Below are positions 32,972 to 42,425 of a DNA stretch of 64,000 nucleotides, in pieces; position 1 is the stretch's first letter, and every line of letters begins with the position of its first letter. The stretch comes from Paenibacillus sp. XY044 (GTDB lineage Bacteria; Bacillota; Bacilli; Paenibacillales; Paenibacillaceae), in contig NZ_NQMO01000012.1 in assembly GCF_002257645.1 (NCBI RefSeq), forward strand, positions 1 through 64,000, given 5' to 3'. The position numbers and the translations under genes are program-made. Below the pieces are notes generated by a model. That model saw nothing but the letters and a program-made list of their open reading frames with translations. It made no database searches and was not told where the DNA came from.

Positions 32972-34084
32972 ATGCCGAAGGACCCATCAAAATTGTTATA
33001 TCAAATGATTAAGGACGACATCCTTACCAGAATTGAAAATCATCAGTTCGAATACGATAAGCCGATATGTACGGAGAAAAGCCTGTCCGAGCAGTACGGC
33101 GTCAGCCGCATCACCTCCAAGCGGGCCATCGAGGATCTGGAGCAAGCCGGCATCCTGTACCGCAAGCGCGGGGTGGGAAGCTTTGTGCGGCGCATTCCTC
33201 TATCCGCCCAGCCGGCAAGCTCCGACTCTTCCCTTCCGGACGGGCTGCCTCCGGGCAGGACCATTCCGGTCATCCTGCCTTTCGCCGTCAACCAGGGCGG
33301 CTTCTTCCGGATCGTCGAGGCGGCTACCGCGCGGCTGGACGGTGCGAACGTCCATTTGGCGATCCATATTTGCGAGCCTGACCCGGATAAGATGAGAAGC
33401 CTGCTGCTCCGGCTCTTTGCGCAAGACGTGGATACCCTCGTGCTGTATCCGGCGGGCAACGAGCTGCATTTGGACTTGCTCAGGAAGTTTACGGAGCAGG
33501 GCAAGCAGATCATCATCCTGGATAAGCCGCATGATATTCCTTATTTAAGCAGCGTGGTCTGCGACAATTTCGGGGGCAGCTACCAGCTGACCCGGCATCT
33601 GATCGATTACGGACACCGCCGGATCGCCTACGTCTCCCGCTTCTCGCCCCGCGACATGTCCAGCTTGTCCGAACGATTCAGCGGGTTTACGAAATGCATG
33701 AACGACCATGGGCTCGAGGTGGTCTCCGAATACGTCAAATTCAATGTGACTCCCGATTACCATATGCTGAAGCATATCATCAACGGGTTTTTCCGGTCGG
33801 GCGTCACCGCCATCGTGTGCGAGAATGACGAGGTCGCCTTTAACGTGTACATGTGCTGCCTGGGTCTGTCGATCCGGGTCCCGGAACAGATGAACATTAC
33901 CGGCTTCGATAACATCGAATGGGCGGTAACCGGCAGCGCGCAAATCACCACCATCGACCAAAACTTCGGCGTTATCGGCGAAACGATTGCCGAACTCATT
34001 CTGAACGGAGACCGTCGCCCCGTCATCACGACCGTCCCCGTAAGCCTCGTTCCCAGAGCCTCGACCGGGCCTGCGGCGGATTAA
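32972..34084 (+). CDS. GntR/LacI chimeric regulator (AraR-like)
   Basis: 370 residues. The N-terminal GntR winged helix has LYQMIKDDILTRIENHQFEY, EQYGVSRITSKRAIEDLEQA and GILYRKRGVGSFV. It is fused to a LacI/periplasmic-binding-type effector domain (DTLVLYPAG, CDNFGGSYQLTRHLIDYGHR, TAIVCENDEVAFNVYMC and ITGFDNIEWA). This is the architecture of B. subtilis AraR, the arabinose repressor. ATG 32972 follows CGGAG. Similar AT-rich palindromes upstream of itself and of the convergent GH43 gene make the GH43 gene its likely target. An arabino- or xylo-type inducer is inference. Confidence 0.88.
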   Translation: MPKDPSKLLYQMIKDDILTRIENHQFEYDKPICTEKSLSEQYGVSRITSKRAIEDLEQAGILYRKRGVGSFVRRIPLSAQPASSDSSLPDGLPPGRTIPVILPFAVNQGGFFRIVEAATARLDGANVHLAIHICEPDPDKMRSLLLRLFAQDVDTLVLYPAGNELHLDLLRKFTEQGKQIIILDKPHDIPYLSSVVCDNFGGSYQLTRHLIDYGHRRIAYVSRFSPRDMSSLSERFSGFTKCMNDHGLEVVSEYVKFNVTPDYHMLKHIINGFFRSGVTAIVCENDEVAFNVYMCCLGLSIRVPEQMNITGFDNIEWAVTGSAQITTIDQNFGVIGETIAELILNGDRRPVITTVPVSLVPRASTGPAAD

Positions 34085-34143
34085 TGGAAGACGGATCGCT
34101 TCCCACGAGGTGCGGTTTCCTAATTTCTAGGTACAACTATAAA

Positions 34144-34194
34144 CGGCCCCTGTACGCCGGTTAAGCTGCCAGCTTGACCGATGTACAGGGGCCG
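34144..34194. terminator. Long stem-loop between convergent genes
   Basis: CGGCCCCTGTAC (34144-34155) and GTACAGGGGCCG (34183-34194) pair perfectly, with an inner CGGT-AAGC/GCTT-ACCG stem. It lies between the regulator and the GH43 gene and probably ends both transcripts, although T tracts are weak. Confidence 0.7.
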
Positions 34195-34220
34195 CTTGGT
34201 TTAAAGCTAAGCCCAGACTC

Positions 34221-35540
34221 TTATTCTTGGAATCGGCTGACCGACAGTCCGCTTACAGCGATGCGGCCGTGCCCGCCCGTCAACCGGATTGTATTCTGCA
34301 TTCCGGGCTGCAGCCGGACCGTGAAAGACGCGGTGCCCTTCGCTTCCTCGCCGCTTCCTGTTCCTGGCGCGTTGATCAGCGTGTAATCATGGCCGTTGAC
34401 CGTTAAGTTAAGCTTGGCCAGTGCCTCATCCGTGCCGTAATGGATGAACAGCGCGGCCCTTCCACCGCTGCCGCCGTCGACGCCGTCGAATTCGCAATAA
34501 GCCCCCTCGGCGTCCAGTCCGCGGATGACCGCCTCTGCCCCGGAACCGCCCGTAACTTCAGCACCGCCCCCTGTAGTGCTCACAGAGGCTGCATAGGAGT
34601 CCGAAATTTCGGCTTCCGGCGTTTCCCCGACAGACTTGACGCTGCCCTTGGTCTGAACCACCGTTTGAATGGTCCCGTCTTCGTTAAAATGCAGGCTATC
34701 GATGCATACGCTGCGCAGGTTCCCGTGTCCCGAAATGTCCTGGTTGTGATAGAACAAGTACCACTGGCCTTTGTACTCCGCAATCGAGCCGTGCGTCGTC
34801 GAGCAGCCGGTCGGTTCCAGGAAAATGCCCTGATATGTCCACGGACCGAGCGGATGCCGGCTTGTCGCGTATCTCATCCGGTTGTTGTCCTCCAGATTGT
34901 CGGCGTAGGTGAGGTAGTACAGCCCGTTTCGCTTGAATACCCAAGCGGCTTCATGAAAATCCTCCAGACCCATCATGTCCTGCATCGATCCTTTGATGGA
35001 GACCATATCATCGTTTAGTTCCCCGCCCTGGCATTTGCTGCCGCCGCCGTAATACATATACGCCCTGCCGTCGTCATCGACGAAGACGCAGGGGTCGATC
35101 ATGGCAAAGCCGCCGAGCCCTTCGATATAGCCTTGGTCGACAAAACCGCTGGCCGGCTTATCGCTGGTCGCCACGCCGATTTTCCAGGTATCGTTCCAGT
35201 CCGATCCGCTCGGATGCGGATAATAGAAATAATACTTGCCGTTCTTGTAAGCGCAGTCAGGAGCCCACATGAATCCGCCTTCCGGACGGCCCCAGGCCAC
35301 GTCCCGCGAATGAAGAATCTCCCCTTCGTCGACCCAATTCACCAGGTCATCCGAGGAAAATACGTGGTATGCGTCCATCAGATCGCATCCCCGCGGCGGA
35401 TCGATATCATGGGAGGCGTATATGTATATTCTTCCGTCCTCCCACACATGGGCGGAAGGGTCCGCCGTGTAGATGCTGGTGATGACCGGATTTTGACCTG
35501 CCGGTTTAATAAAGGCTTTCGGAATTCCCTGAGTGGTCAT
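34221..35540 (-). CDS. GH43-type glycoside hydrolase with C-terminal CBM6/35-like domain
   Basis: 439 residues, no signal peptide. It has a five-bladed propeller GH43 domain of about 320 residues. The general-base Asp lies in YTADPSAHVWEDGRIYIYAS, the pKa-modulating Asp in FAMIDPCVFVDDDGRAYMYY, and the acid Glu in FHEAAWVFKRNGLYYLTYA. The last ~120 residues form a beta-sandwich carbohydrate-binding domain (AYCEFDGVDGGSGGRAALFI and LQPGMQNTIRLTGG). Substrates in this family are arabinans, xylans and galactans. ATG 35540 follows GGGGAG. Two palindromic operators just downstream of the promoter imply repression by the neighbouring GntR/LacI-type protein. Confidence 0.9.
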   Translation of the reverse strand: MTTQGIPKAFIKPAGQNPVITSIYTADPSAHVWEDGRIYIYASHDIDPPRGCDLMDAYHVFSSDDLVNWVDEGEILHSRDVAWGRPEGGFMWAPDCAYKNGKYYFYYPHPSGSDWNDTWKIGVATSDKPASGFVDQGYIEGLGGFAMIDPCVFVDDDGRAYMYYGGGSKCQGGELNDDMVSIKGSMQDMMGLEDFHEAAWVFKRNGLYYLTYADNLEDNNRMRYATSRHPLGPWTYQGIFLEPTGCSTTHGSIAEYKGQWYLFYHNQDISGHGNLRSVCIDSLHFNEDGTIQTVVQTKGSVKSVGETPEAEISDSYAASVSTTGGGAEVTGGSGAEAVIRGLDAEGAYCEFDGVDGGSGGRAALFIHYGTDEALAKLNLTVNGHDYTLINAPGTGSGEEAKGTASFTVRLQPGMQNTIRLTGGHGRIAVSGLSVSRFQE

Positions 35541-35560
35541 AGCAAGTTCTCCCCTCGTTT

Positions 35561-35596
35561 GTATGATATATCATACTATTCTATTTGATATATACC
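35561..35596. promoter_or_regulatory. Operator pair upstream of the GH43 gene
   Basis: A perfect 16-bp palindrome, GTATGATATATCATAC (35561-35576), and a related ATTTGATATATACC (35583-35596) lie between the promoter and the start codon. That is a roadblock position for the GntR/LacI-type repressor. Confidence 0.65.
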
Positions 35597-35603
35597 TAAC
35601 CAC

Positions 35604-35632
35604 ATTGTACACGTCGCTATCCCCTGCCGCAA
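35604..35632 (-). promoter_or_regulatory. Promoter of the GH43 gene
   Basis: Minus strand TTGCGG (35627-35632), 17-nt spacer, TACAAT (35604-35609). Confidence 0.55.
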
Positions 35633-35647
35633 TACCGGATTTAACAC

Positions 35648-37468
35648 TCAGCTAACCTCCTGGCCCGCACTGTATTCGGGCGCCGTCCTCATCTCTTCCC
35701 CGCCGGGCGGGAGAATCGGATGACGGATCGTGATTTTGGTTCCCTTGTCTTCACGGGTTTCGATCCGCAGCTGGTAATCGGGGCCAAAATAAATTTTCAG
35801 CCGCTCGTTCACATTGCGCAGTCCGACGCCGGATCTGCCCGCCGTTTTTCGATTACCGGCCGTATCGTTCAACTCCTTCAGCACTTCTTCCGGAATTCCC
35901 TTGCCGTTGTCGGTAATATCGATGACCAAATCCCGCTCTTCCACGCGGCCGGAGAGGATGACCTTGCCCTTCTCGAAATTGCCGCGGATGCTGTGCTGGA
36001 TGGCGTTCTCGACCAAGGGCTGCAGCAGCAGGCGCATGAACGTCATGTCCAGCATCTCTTCATCAAAAAAGTACAGCACGCGCAGCGGCATGCCGATGCG
36101 GGCCTGCTCGATCTGTACGTAGGCTTTCACCTGCTCGATTTCGCGCCCGACGGTCGTAATGTCTTTGCCTTGGTTCAAGCTGAGCCGCAGCAAATTCCCG
36201 AGCGCTGATACCATTTCCCCGATATCGTTGCGCCCGTGGTTTTCCGCTTTCCAGCGGATCGATTCCAGCGTGTTGTAGAGAAAATGCGGGTTGATCTGGT
36301 GGCTGAGAACCTGAAATTCCAGCTCCCTCTTCGTTCGCTCGGCGCGCGTGGACTGCAGGATGAGATCTTCGATTTTCCGGACGATGCTGCCGAAGCCGCG
36401 GTACAGCCAGCCAATCTCGTCCTTGCGGTTCTGATGCGGAATGAGCATGCTGAAATCCCCTTCCTCCAGCTTGCGCATCAGCCGGACCAACTGGAAGACG
36501 GGCTGGGTAAAATTCCGCGTAAGGTAGATAACCACTCCAACGGCACAGAGCACATAAGCGATCAGAAAAAAGATCAGCAGCCTCTGCATCGCCATAATCG
36601 GCTCCGTCAAAGCGTACATCGGCGTTAAACTGACGATCGTCCAGGGCAGGGTGTCCATACGGACAAAGGCAATCAAATTTTTCTCGTCGTGAATGGACAG
36701 CGTCTCTACGCCCTCCTTGCGGACATTTCGCATCGCCAGTAATTTAGGGGACGGCAGCTGCTCTCCGGTCCACTCGCTTCCCGCCGAATCGTACACAATC
36801 TGTCCTGTTTCATCGACGATCAGGAATTTCTGCCCCTGCAGCCGTTTGGTCGGGGAGAAAAACCGGCTGAAATGATTATCCGCCAGATCGGCCACCACCA
36901 GCCCACGCGGCGTTCGGTTGTGCAGGCTGGTGAACGTTTTGATATAGGAGAGCAGCGGACCGTGGTTCGGCCCTCCATCCACCGATAGATGCCAGATCGG
37001 GAGCGTACTGTTCGCCGCGTTCTGAAACCAGTCTTCACTGCGGGTCGATGTCGTGACTTCGAGCGCCCTCAAGTAAGTGGGATACGCATCGGAATTCAGC
37101 GGATAGACGCGCAGCTGCAGAGCGTCCATCTGCTTTTTCTTCTGGTACACGATGTTCAGGAGGTCCACCGAAGCCGACACTTCGTCCTGACTGCTGGCCG
37201 GCGGCTGCTCGAGTAAATTTTGCAGCTGCTTATCTCCGATCAGCTCGTTCATCTGGTCGTTCAATTTGGCCAAGTATGCCTCCAGATTGATCTTGGACTG
37301 CTCCAGATAGCTCATAGAGAAGGTGGCATTGGCCTGCTGGATTCCTTCCACCGACTTGGTATGCGCGTAGCCCGAGAATAAAATGAACGGAACGATCGTA
37401 ATCGCAAGAAAGATCAGAATCATCCGGTTCCGCAGCGAGGAGGCCAGCCGGAGAAAGGACCTAATCAT
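35648..37468 (-). CDS. YesM-type sensor histidine kinase
   Basis: 606 residues. TM1 is at ~16-34 and TM2 at ~295-318, flanking a large extracellular sensor region. HAMP is at ~315-370, then a His_kinase domain with phospho-acceptor H390 in SHQINPHFLYNTLE. The HATPase domain has N-box ENAIQH, DNGKGIP and GRSGVGLRN. ATG 37468 overlaps the response-regulator stop (ATGATTAG), with AGGGGA upstream; longer frames run into that gene. With the binding protein and YesN-type regulator it forms a carbohydrate-sensing unit. It probably controls the adjacent nine-gene operon. Confidence 0.93.
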   Translation of the reverse strand: MIRSFLRLASSLRNRMILIFLAITIVPFILFSGYAHTKSVEGIQQANATFSMSYLEQSKINLEAYLAKLNDQMNELIGDKQLQNLLEQPPASSQDEVSASVDLLNIVYQKKKQMDALQLRVYPLNSDAYPTYLRALEVTTSTRSEDWFQNAANSTLPIWHLSVDGGPNHGPLLSYIKTFTSLHNRTPRGLVVADLADNHFSRFFSPTKRLQGQKFLIVDETGQIVYDSAGSEWTGEQLPSPKLLAMRNVRKEGVETLSIHDEKNLIAFVRMDTLPWTIVSLTPMYALTEPIMAMQRLLIFFLIAYVLCAVGVVIYLTRNFTQPVFQLVRLMRKLEEGDFSMLIPHQNRKDEIGWLYRGFGSIVRKIEDLILQSTRAERTKRELEFQVLSHQINPHFLYNTLESIRWKAENHGRNDIGEMVSALGNLLRLSLNQGKDITTVGREIEQVKAYVQIEQARIGMPLRVLYFFDEEMLDMTFMRLLLQPLVENAIQHSIRGNFEKGKVILSGRVEERDLVIDITDNGKGIPEEVLKELNDTAGNRKTAGRSGVGLRNVNERLKIYFGPDYQLRIETREDKGTKITIRHPILPPGGEEMRTAPEYSAGQEVS

Positions 37469-39098
37469 CCAGGATCCCCTGCAGGCGGCGGAATTCTTTA
37501 GGCGTGACGCCAACCAGTTTTTTGAACAGCTTCGTAAAATGGACCGGATCCTTGTACCCGACTTGATGGGAAACCTGATAAATTTTATATTTCGTGTCGC
37601 CCAGCATCTCTTTGGCCCTGGCAACCCGGACGTTCGTCAGCTCCTCGATGAAGGTGCGGCCCTTTTCTTTTTTGTACAGCTTGCTGAGCCAGATCGGCGT
37701 CACGTGAACAGCCGCGGCCACCGACTGCAGCGACAGGTTCTCGGCGTAGCGGGTTCGGATCATTTTTTCGGCCTCCTGGACGATCTGGCTGGAGGAGGTC
37801 GCCATTTTACGGAAGTCTCCAGCCAGGGACAGCAGCCGGCTCTCCACCTGATCCTGAAGCGACTGCAGCGTATCGTATTGCTCCAACTGTTCCCACAGAC
37901 CGATCGGGTCCTGCTCCCAGGAACGGTCGGGCCACCCGGCCGACGCGGCCGTACGATAGATCCCCATCAGCCATTTGAACAGCTGCTGCTGGATATCTTT
38001 TAGATTGGGCAGCTCCCACGATTTGACCATATCTTCAAAATCGGCCATGGATTCCGAAATGTCGGCGTCCGTTCCGTACTTCACCAGGTCAAGCACCGCC
38101 CCCGGCTCCCGGATCGTCAGCCTGCCAACCTCTGCGGCGCCGTCCTCCACGCTGCCGGTGAAGACACGGTTGCCCCCGCATACGACCTTCTGCTCCAGGG
38201 ACTCGGTACAACCCACGTAGAGCTGATGCAGCTTATTCACCTCTTTGGGCGCGGGGCTGATCCCGATGCTGGCATTGACCTTCACGAATTGGTTGATGCG
38301 AAGCAGACAGGTTTCGGCGATGGAATGGCATGAATCAAGAATCTCGGAATCGGGGCAGCCGATGACGGCCACCCACCGTTCGTGCGTATCCTTAAACAGG
38401 GCCGAGGGCACGTTCAATTGCTCGGCAAGCGTATGGCTGACGACGTTGCCGATGCCGAAAAGGACAAGCTCCTTCTCATCCGGCATTCCCGGCCTGGCGG
38501 GCAGCGCTCTAAGGTCGTCCCCTTCGATGACCATCAGCAGCAGCGGCATCCGGCTCATCCAGTCCAGTCTCAACGACTGCAGGCGGTGGGAGATGCGGGT
38601 CTCGCGGTACGGATCGTATTCGTTCTCCGCCATTTCGCGCAGCAGCTCCTCCTGCAGCTTCGGTTCCGCAAACTGCACTTGGTACGTGAGACGGTCATGC
38701 GTTTGCTGCTGCAGCCGTTCCCGTTCGATCATATCCACCGCTTTGCGCACGATGCGCTCCAGCTCCTCCAGTTTGATCGGCTTCAGGATATAGTCCATCG
38801 CTCCAAGCTGGATCGCCTGTTTGACCAGGCTGAAATCGTCGTAACCGCTGATGAGTACCGCTTTCCACAGGTAATCCGGTAAAGTATGCAGCTCCGCCAG
38901 AAACTCAAGTCCCGACATCCGGTTCATCTTGATGTCCGTCACGATCAGATCCGGCTGATGTCTCCGTGCCATCTGCAGAGCCTCATCCCCGTCCGAAGCC
39001 GCCATGACGGCGTCAATGCCGTATTCATTCCAGGGGACTCGTTTGCGAAGCCCCTCGCGAATTTCAAATTCATCGTCCACGATTAATACGCTAACCAT
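37461..39098 (-). CDS. YesN-type response regulator (receiver plus AraC domain)
   Basis: 545 residues. The CheY-like receiver has acidic D8/D9, phospho-acceptor D55 (LIVTDIKMNRMSG) and K106 (YILKPIK). A long middle region follows, then a C-terminal AraC HTH pair (LSLQSVAAAVHVTPIWLSKL, then KIYQVSHQVGYKDPVHFTKL and GVTPKEFRRLQ). ATG 39098 follows GGGGAGG. The gene lies 18 nt after the binding-protein gene and overlaps the kinase. YesN-type regulators activate carbohydrate ABC operons; AraC domains of this group typically bind boxes near -35 elements. Confidence 0.93.
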   Translation of the reverse strand: MVSVLIVDDEFEIREGLRKRVPWNEYGIDAVMAASDGDEALQMARRHQPDLIVTDIKMNRMSGLEFLAELHTLPDYLWKAVLISGYDDFSLVKQAIQLGAMDYILKPIKLEELERIVRKAVDMIERERLQQQTHDRLTYQVQFAEPKLQEELLREMAENEYDPYRETRISHRLQSLRLDWMSRMPLLLMVIEGDDLRALPARPGMPDEKELVLFGIGNVVSHTLAEQLNVPSALFKDTHERWVAVIGCPDSEILDSCHSIAETCLLRINQFVKVNASIGISPAPKEVNKLHQLYVGCTESLEQKVVCGGNRVFTGSVEDGAAEVGRLTIREPGAVLDLVKYGTDADISESMADFEDMVKSWELPNLKDIQQQLFKWLMGIYRTAASAGWPDRSWEQDPIGLWEQLEQYDTLQSLQDQVESRLLSLAGDFRKMATSSSQIVQEAEKMIRTRYAENLSLQSVAAAVHVTPIWLSKLYKKEKGRTFIEELTNVRVARAKEMLGDTKYKIYQVSHQVGYKDPVHFTKLFKKLVGVTPKEFRRLQGILDD

Positions 39099-39116
39099 GA
39101 AGGCATCCTCCCCTAA

Positions 39117-40670
39117 TCATGAATGTTGATGTTGTGACGCCAGAAATTGGTCGACCTGGCGCTGCACTTCCTGGATAATGATATCCAGCCCGTTGCCTTT
39201 TTGCATCATACGGTAGTCCGACAGCGCCTTGGCTACGTCCGGCACCATGCCGTACTCGATCGATTTACCGTAGTCCTCGTAGATCTGGTCGCGCTCTTCG
39301 AGCATTGGACTGATCGACTGATCGTTCAGCAGCAATCCTTCCACGGGAGAATCCACGTTGACGGGCAGCCTTGCAAAGCGGGACTCCTCCTTCCAGAAGT
39401 CCCCCGGGTACGTTTCGGTGGGGCGCAAAAATTGCGGTTTCCATAGCGCCCACTGCCCTCCCCAGTCCATGTAGTTGCTGGTGGAAAAGTTCAGGTTATC
39501 CGGATATATGACCTTCCCTCCGTCCAGCTCATAGGTTTTCCCTTGAATCCCATACACGACCAGATCGAACAACCTTTCGTCCGTCTCCAGCATATCGAGA
39601 AACCGCAGCACCAGCTCCGGGTGCTCGGAATTCCGGTTGATGGCCACAACGTTTGCGATCGGACTGCGGTTGACCGTTTTTTTGTCGGGATACAAAAGCG
39701 ACATCTGCTGCCGGTAGCTTGCGTCGACAAAACCCGGATCGGCCGCATAGGCCCACTCGTGTGAAGTGAGCGTGAACAGCATTTTTCCGTTGCGCCATTG
39801 ATCCGCGGCATCCTCCATATCGATTTTCGAATCGGGATTCAATATCCCGCCCTCGTACCAAGCCTTGCTCATGAAGGCGGCATCCGCGTAAAAAGGCTGG
39901 TCTTCAATGGCCTGTACCTTGTAATGAGGGTCATTCAGATAGAAGCCCAGGCCATGCAGGCCCAAATCCACCCATTCATCCCGGACCACGTACAGGGGGA
40001 GCGCCGGGATTCGGCTCAGCTTCTGGTTGGGATAGGCTTTCTTCAGGTCTTGGAGAAGCGAATCGACATCCTCGGCGGTTCGTACCGATTCAGGTTCACG
40101 GTAAATTCCTGCTTTCTCCGCCAGGTCCACCCGCCATCCGGCATAGGGCCGCTGGCTCATCTTGATCGTCCAGGGCAGGCCGACAATATCCCCGCCGATC
40201 GTGGCGGAGAGCAGGCTTTGCTGCTGCCGGTAGCGTTCGTACAAATGGGGCGCATACATCGGAAGCAGATCGTTTAATCTCAAATAGGAGCCCCGGGACG
40301 CCATTTGTTTGAATGAGCCTTCCGAATCGAAATTCAGGTCCCACCGGTCCCCCGCCGCCGCCATGACCAGCAGCTTCCCTGAATATTCCGGCCAGGGTAT
40401 GAAATTGACGGAAAATTTGACGTTTAAACCTTTGGTTTTGACGTAATCGCTCACTGCCGCCCAAACTTCTTCCGTCGCGGCCTTTTTCTCGCCGCCGAAA
40501 TAAAACTTCAGCGTCGCTTCCGGCTCGCCGGACGTGGCGGTCGAATCGCCGAAAAGGGAGGGACCGTCCATGCGGACATCGCCGCCGGCCGCGCAGCCCG
40601 CCATTCCGAATACCAGCGTGATGCACAGCAGACAGGCGGCGACGAATCCTGGAAATCGGTAAAAGGACAT
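39117..40670 (-). CDS. Extracellular solute-binding lipoprotein, first gene of sensory operon
   Basis: 517 residues. The signal peptide ends VFGMAGC (cysteine 26). The mature part is an LplA/UgpB-like family 1 binding domain (LKFYFGGEKKAATEEVWAAV, IVGLPWTIKMSQRPYAGWRV, TSNYMDWGGQWALWKPQFL). ATG 40670 follows AAAGGAAG. There are no permease genes in its operon; instead it is followed directly by the YesN and YesM genes, so it may present ligand to the kinase rather than, or as well as, to a transporter. A cre site lies just upstream. Confidence 0.9.
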   Translation of the reverse strand: MSFYRFPGFVAACLLCITLVFGMAGCAAGGDVRMDGPSLFGDSTATSGEPEATLKFYFGGEKKAATEEVWAAVSDYVKTKGLNVKFSVNFIPWPEYSGKLLVMAAAGDRWDLNFDSEGSFKQMASRGSYLRLNDLLPMYAPHLYERYRQQQSLLSATIGGDIVGLPWTIKMSQRPYAGWRVDLAEKAGIYREPESVRTAEDVDSLLQDLKKAYPNQKLSRIPALPLYVVRDEWVDLGLHGLGFYLNDPHYKVQAIEDQPFYADAAFMSKAWYEGGILNPDSKIDMEDAADQWRNGKMLFTLTSHEWAYAADPGFVDASYRQQMSLLYPDKKTVNRSPIANVVAINRNSEHPELVLRFLDMLETDERLFDLVVYGIQGKTYELDGGKVIYPDNLNFSTSNYMDWGGQWALWKPQFLRPTETYPGDFWKEESRFARLPVNVDSPVEGLLLNDQSISPMLEERDQIYEDYGKSIEYGMVPDVAKALSDYRMMQKGNGLDIIIQEVQRQVDQFLASQHQHS

Positions 40671-40697
40671 GGCTTATCTTCCTTTCCGTATTTACTT

Positions 40698-40711
40698 CGA
40701 AAACGTTTTCA
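40698..40711. promoter_or_regulatory. cre site upstream of the sensory operon
   Basis: The minus strand reads TGAAAACGTTTTCG, 13 of 14 consensus positions, with a symmetric GAAAACGTTTTC core. It lies 28 nt upstream of the start codon, suggesting CcpA repression of the binding protein and two-component genes. Confidence 0.7.
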
Positions 40712-40893
40712 TAAAAGAGTCCAAATATATTGTACTGCTCTCTCCTCGATCTACAAAGATTAATATAAACGATGTGCTGCAAACGGACAATGGGACGATA
40801 TTAAACCATACCGTCATATATTGGCCGATTTTTCCGCCCATGGCAAATAGCCCCACCATGTGGAGCGATCGCTCTCTCTGATAACTCCATAAA

Positions 40894-40931
40894 GGAAGCT
40901 GCCGGACTTTTGATGTCGTCCGGCAGCTTCC
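40894..40931 (-). terminator. Terminator of the nine-gene transporter operon
   Basis: GGAAGCTGCCGGAC and GTCCGGCAGCTTCC form a perfect 14-bp stem with a 10-nt loop, 13 nt after the stop at 40944. The minus-strand flank reads TTTATGG. Confidence 0.88.
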
Positions 40932-40943
40932 GATTCCCGCCTC

Positions 40944-42305
40944 TTATTGCTTTAAGGTGGCTCTCACTTCCTGCGTTTTCTTGTTCCATGTCTCTGTTTC
41001 CGGAATGATGTCGTTGATATCCCGGTCGCCGAAGATAATATCGTTCACAAGGTTGTTAAAGTTGTAGTCGTTCCAGCCCGGCACGGTTAAGCCGGATTGG
41101 ATCATGGCGTTTTTCTGGGCGATCTTGACGGCCTCGATGTTCTTGCCCTGCCAGATCGGAGCCTGATCGTAGTAGCTCGTCAGCTCGGGATCGATGACGG
41201 AAGCGTTGGCTCCTTGGTCGATTTTCCACTTCTGGGCTTCCTGCGTGAATTGGAAGCTGAGCCACAGGAAGGCCTCCTCCTTATGCTTCGATCCGGACAG
41301 AAGCGCCAGCGGTCCGTAAATCGAATACCCCGGCTGGCTGACCTTGCCTTTCGGAAACGGAAGAACGTCCCAATCGAAAGTCGCCTTTTCCTTCAGGGTC
41401 GGCAGAACCCAGTCGCCGCCGATGGCGAAGGCCGTTTTCCCGTTGATGAAATCCTTCGTCACGTTGCCACCTTCTTCCGAGGCCGCGTTGCTCTGCATCG
41501 ATCCGTCCTTCGTGACCAGCTCCTGGAACCATTTCACGTCGTTCATGACGTCCGGCGTGCTGAGCAGGCTTTGGGTCAGGTCTTCGTTCATGTATTGATG
41601 ATTCGCCGCATGGCCGTCGGCAATTGCTTTGGACGACAGCAGGCGCATTTGGATTTCGGGCTGCGTCGTAATGCCGTACTCGCCGGCGCTCGGGTCGGTC
41701 ACCTGCTTGGCGACATTGCGGAAGTCGTCGTAACTCCAGTCGTTTGCCGGCATGTCCACGCCGTGTTTGGACAGCAGGTCCTTGTTCACCAGCACCCACA
41801 TCGGGACATCAACCATCGGCACGGCAAGCTTCTTGTTGTTGAACATCATCGTTTCGAAGAAGCCGTCGGGGAATTTGGCGTTTTTGAAAATATCGCTCTT
41901 CTCGATGTAAGGCGTCAAATCCTCGATGAGATTGTTCTGCTCGAAGGAGATCAGATCGCTGTCGATCTCGGTCACGTCGGCAGGCGTGCCCGCCGCTTCC
42001 AGCGATGCGATGATTTCCATGATCGGCTGCGAATTGGTCACCGGTACCTGCTCAATGGTGATCCAGGGATATTTCTGATGAAACAAATCGTATAACTCGT
42101 CATAGGTTCCGTTCTTCCAGGAAATGAATTTGAGCGTAACCGGATCATGCTTTTCCTCTGCAGCCGGCTGGTTCGGCGCAGGTTCAGGTTCATTGCCTGT
42201 TCCGGACGGTGAAGCGCTGTCATTATTGCTGCTGCACCCGGCAAGGGTGAAGGTCATGAGCATGACCATCGATAAAATGGATGACGCGATACGTTTTCTT
42301 TTCAA
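40944..42305 (-). CDS. Extracellular solute-binding lipoprotein (family 1)
   Basis: 453 residues. The signal peptide ends TLAGC (cysteine 24), then a Pro/Glu/Ser-rich linker. The binding domain has VTLKFISWKNGTYDELYDLF, FAIGGDWVLPTLKEKATFDW, PFPKGKVSQPGYSIYGPLAL and GSKHKEEAFLWLSFQFTQEA. The TTG start at 42305 follows GGGGAGGA. It is the last gene of the nine-gene operon and is preceded by permease pair 1, with which it most likely works. It differs clearly from the 984-residue binding protein of the same operon, so the two may supply different ligands or stages. Confidence 0.92.
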   Translation of the reverse strand: MKRKRIASSILSMVMLMTFTLAGCSSNNDSASPSGTGNEPEPAPNQPAAEEKHDPVTLKFISWKNGTYDELYDLFHQKYPWITIEQVPVTNSQPIMEIIASLEAAGTPADVTEIDSDLISFEQNNLIEDLTPYIEKSDIFKNAKFPDGFFETMMFNNKKLAVPMVDVPMWVLVNKDLLSKHGVDMPANDWSYDDFRNVAKQVTDPSAGEYGITTQPEIQMRLLSSKAIADGHAANHQYMNEDLTQSLLSTPDVMNDVKWFQELVTKDGSMQSNAASEEGGNVTKDFINGKTAFAIGGDWVLPTLKEKATFDWDVLPFPKGKVSQPGYSIYGPLALLSGSKHKEEAFLWLSFQFTQEAQKWKIDQGANASVIDPELTSYYDQAPIWQGKNIEAVKIAQKNAMIQSGLTVPGWNDYNFNNLVNDIIFGDRDINDIIPETETWNKKTQEVRATLKQ

Positions 42306-42425
42306 TCCTTGTTCCTCCCCAATTTGATTTCATCGGATGCTGGCGATACCCCTTTGTTCCCAAGCTAAACCTGCTAGGTCGGCATTCCCCCTTTCAATGC
42401 TTCCGGCAGACCGGCATGCCAAGTC

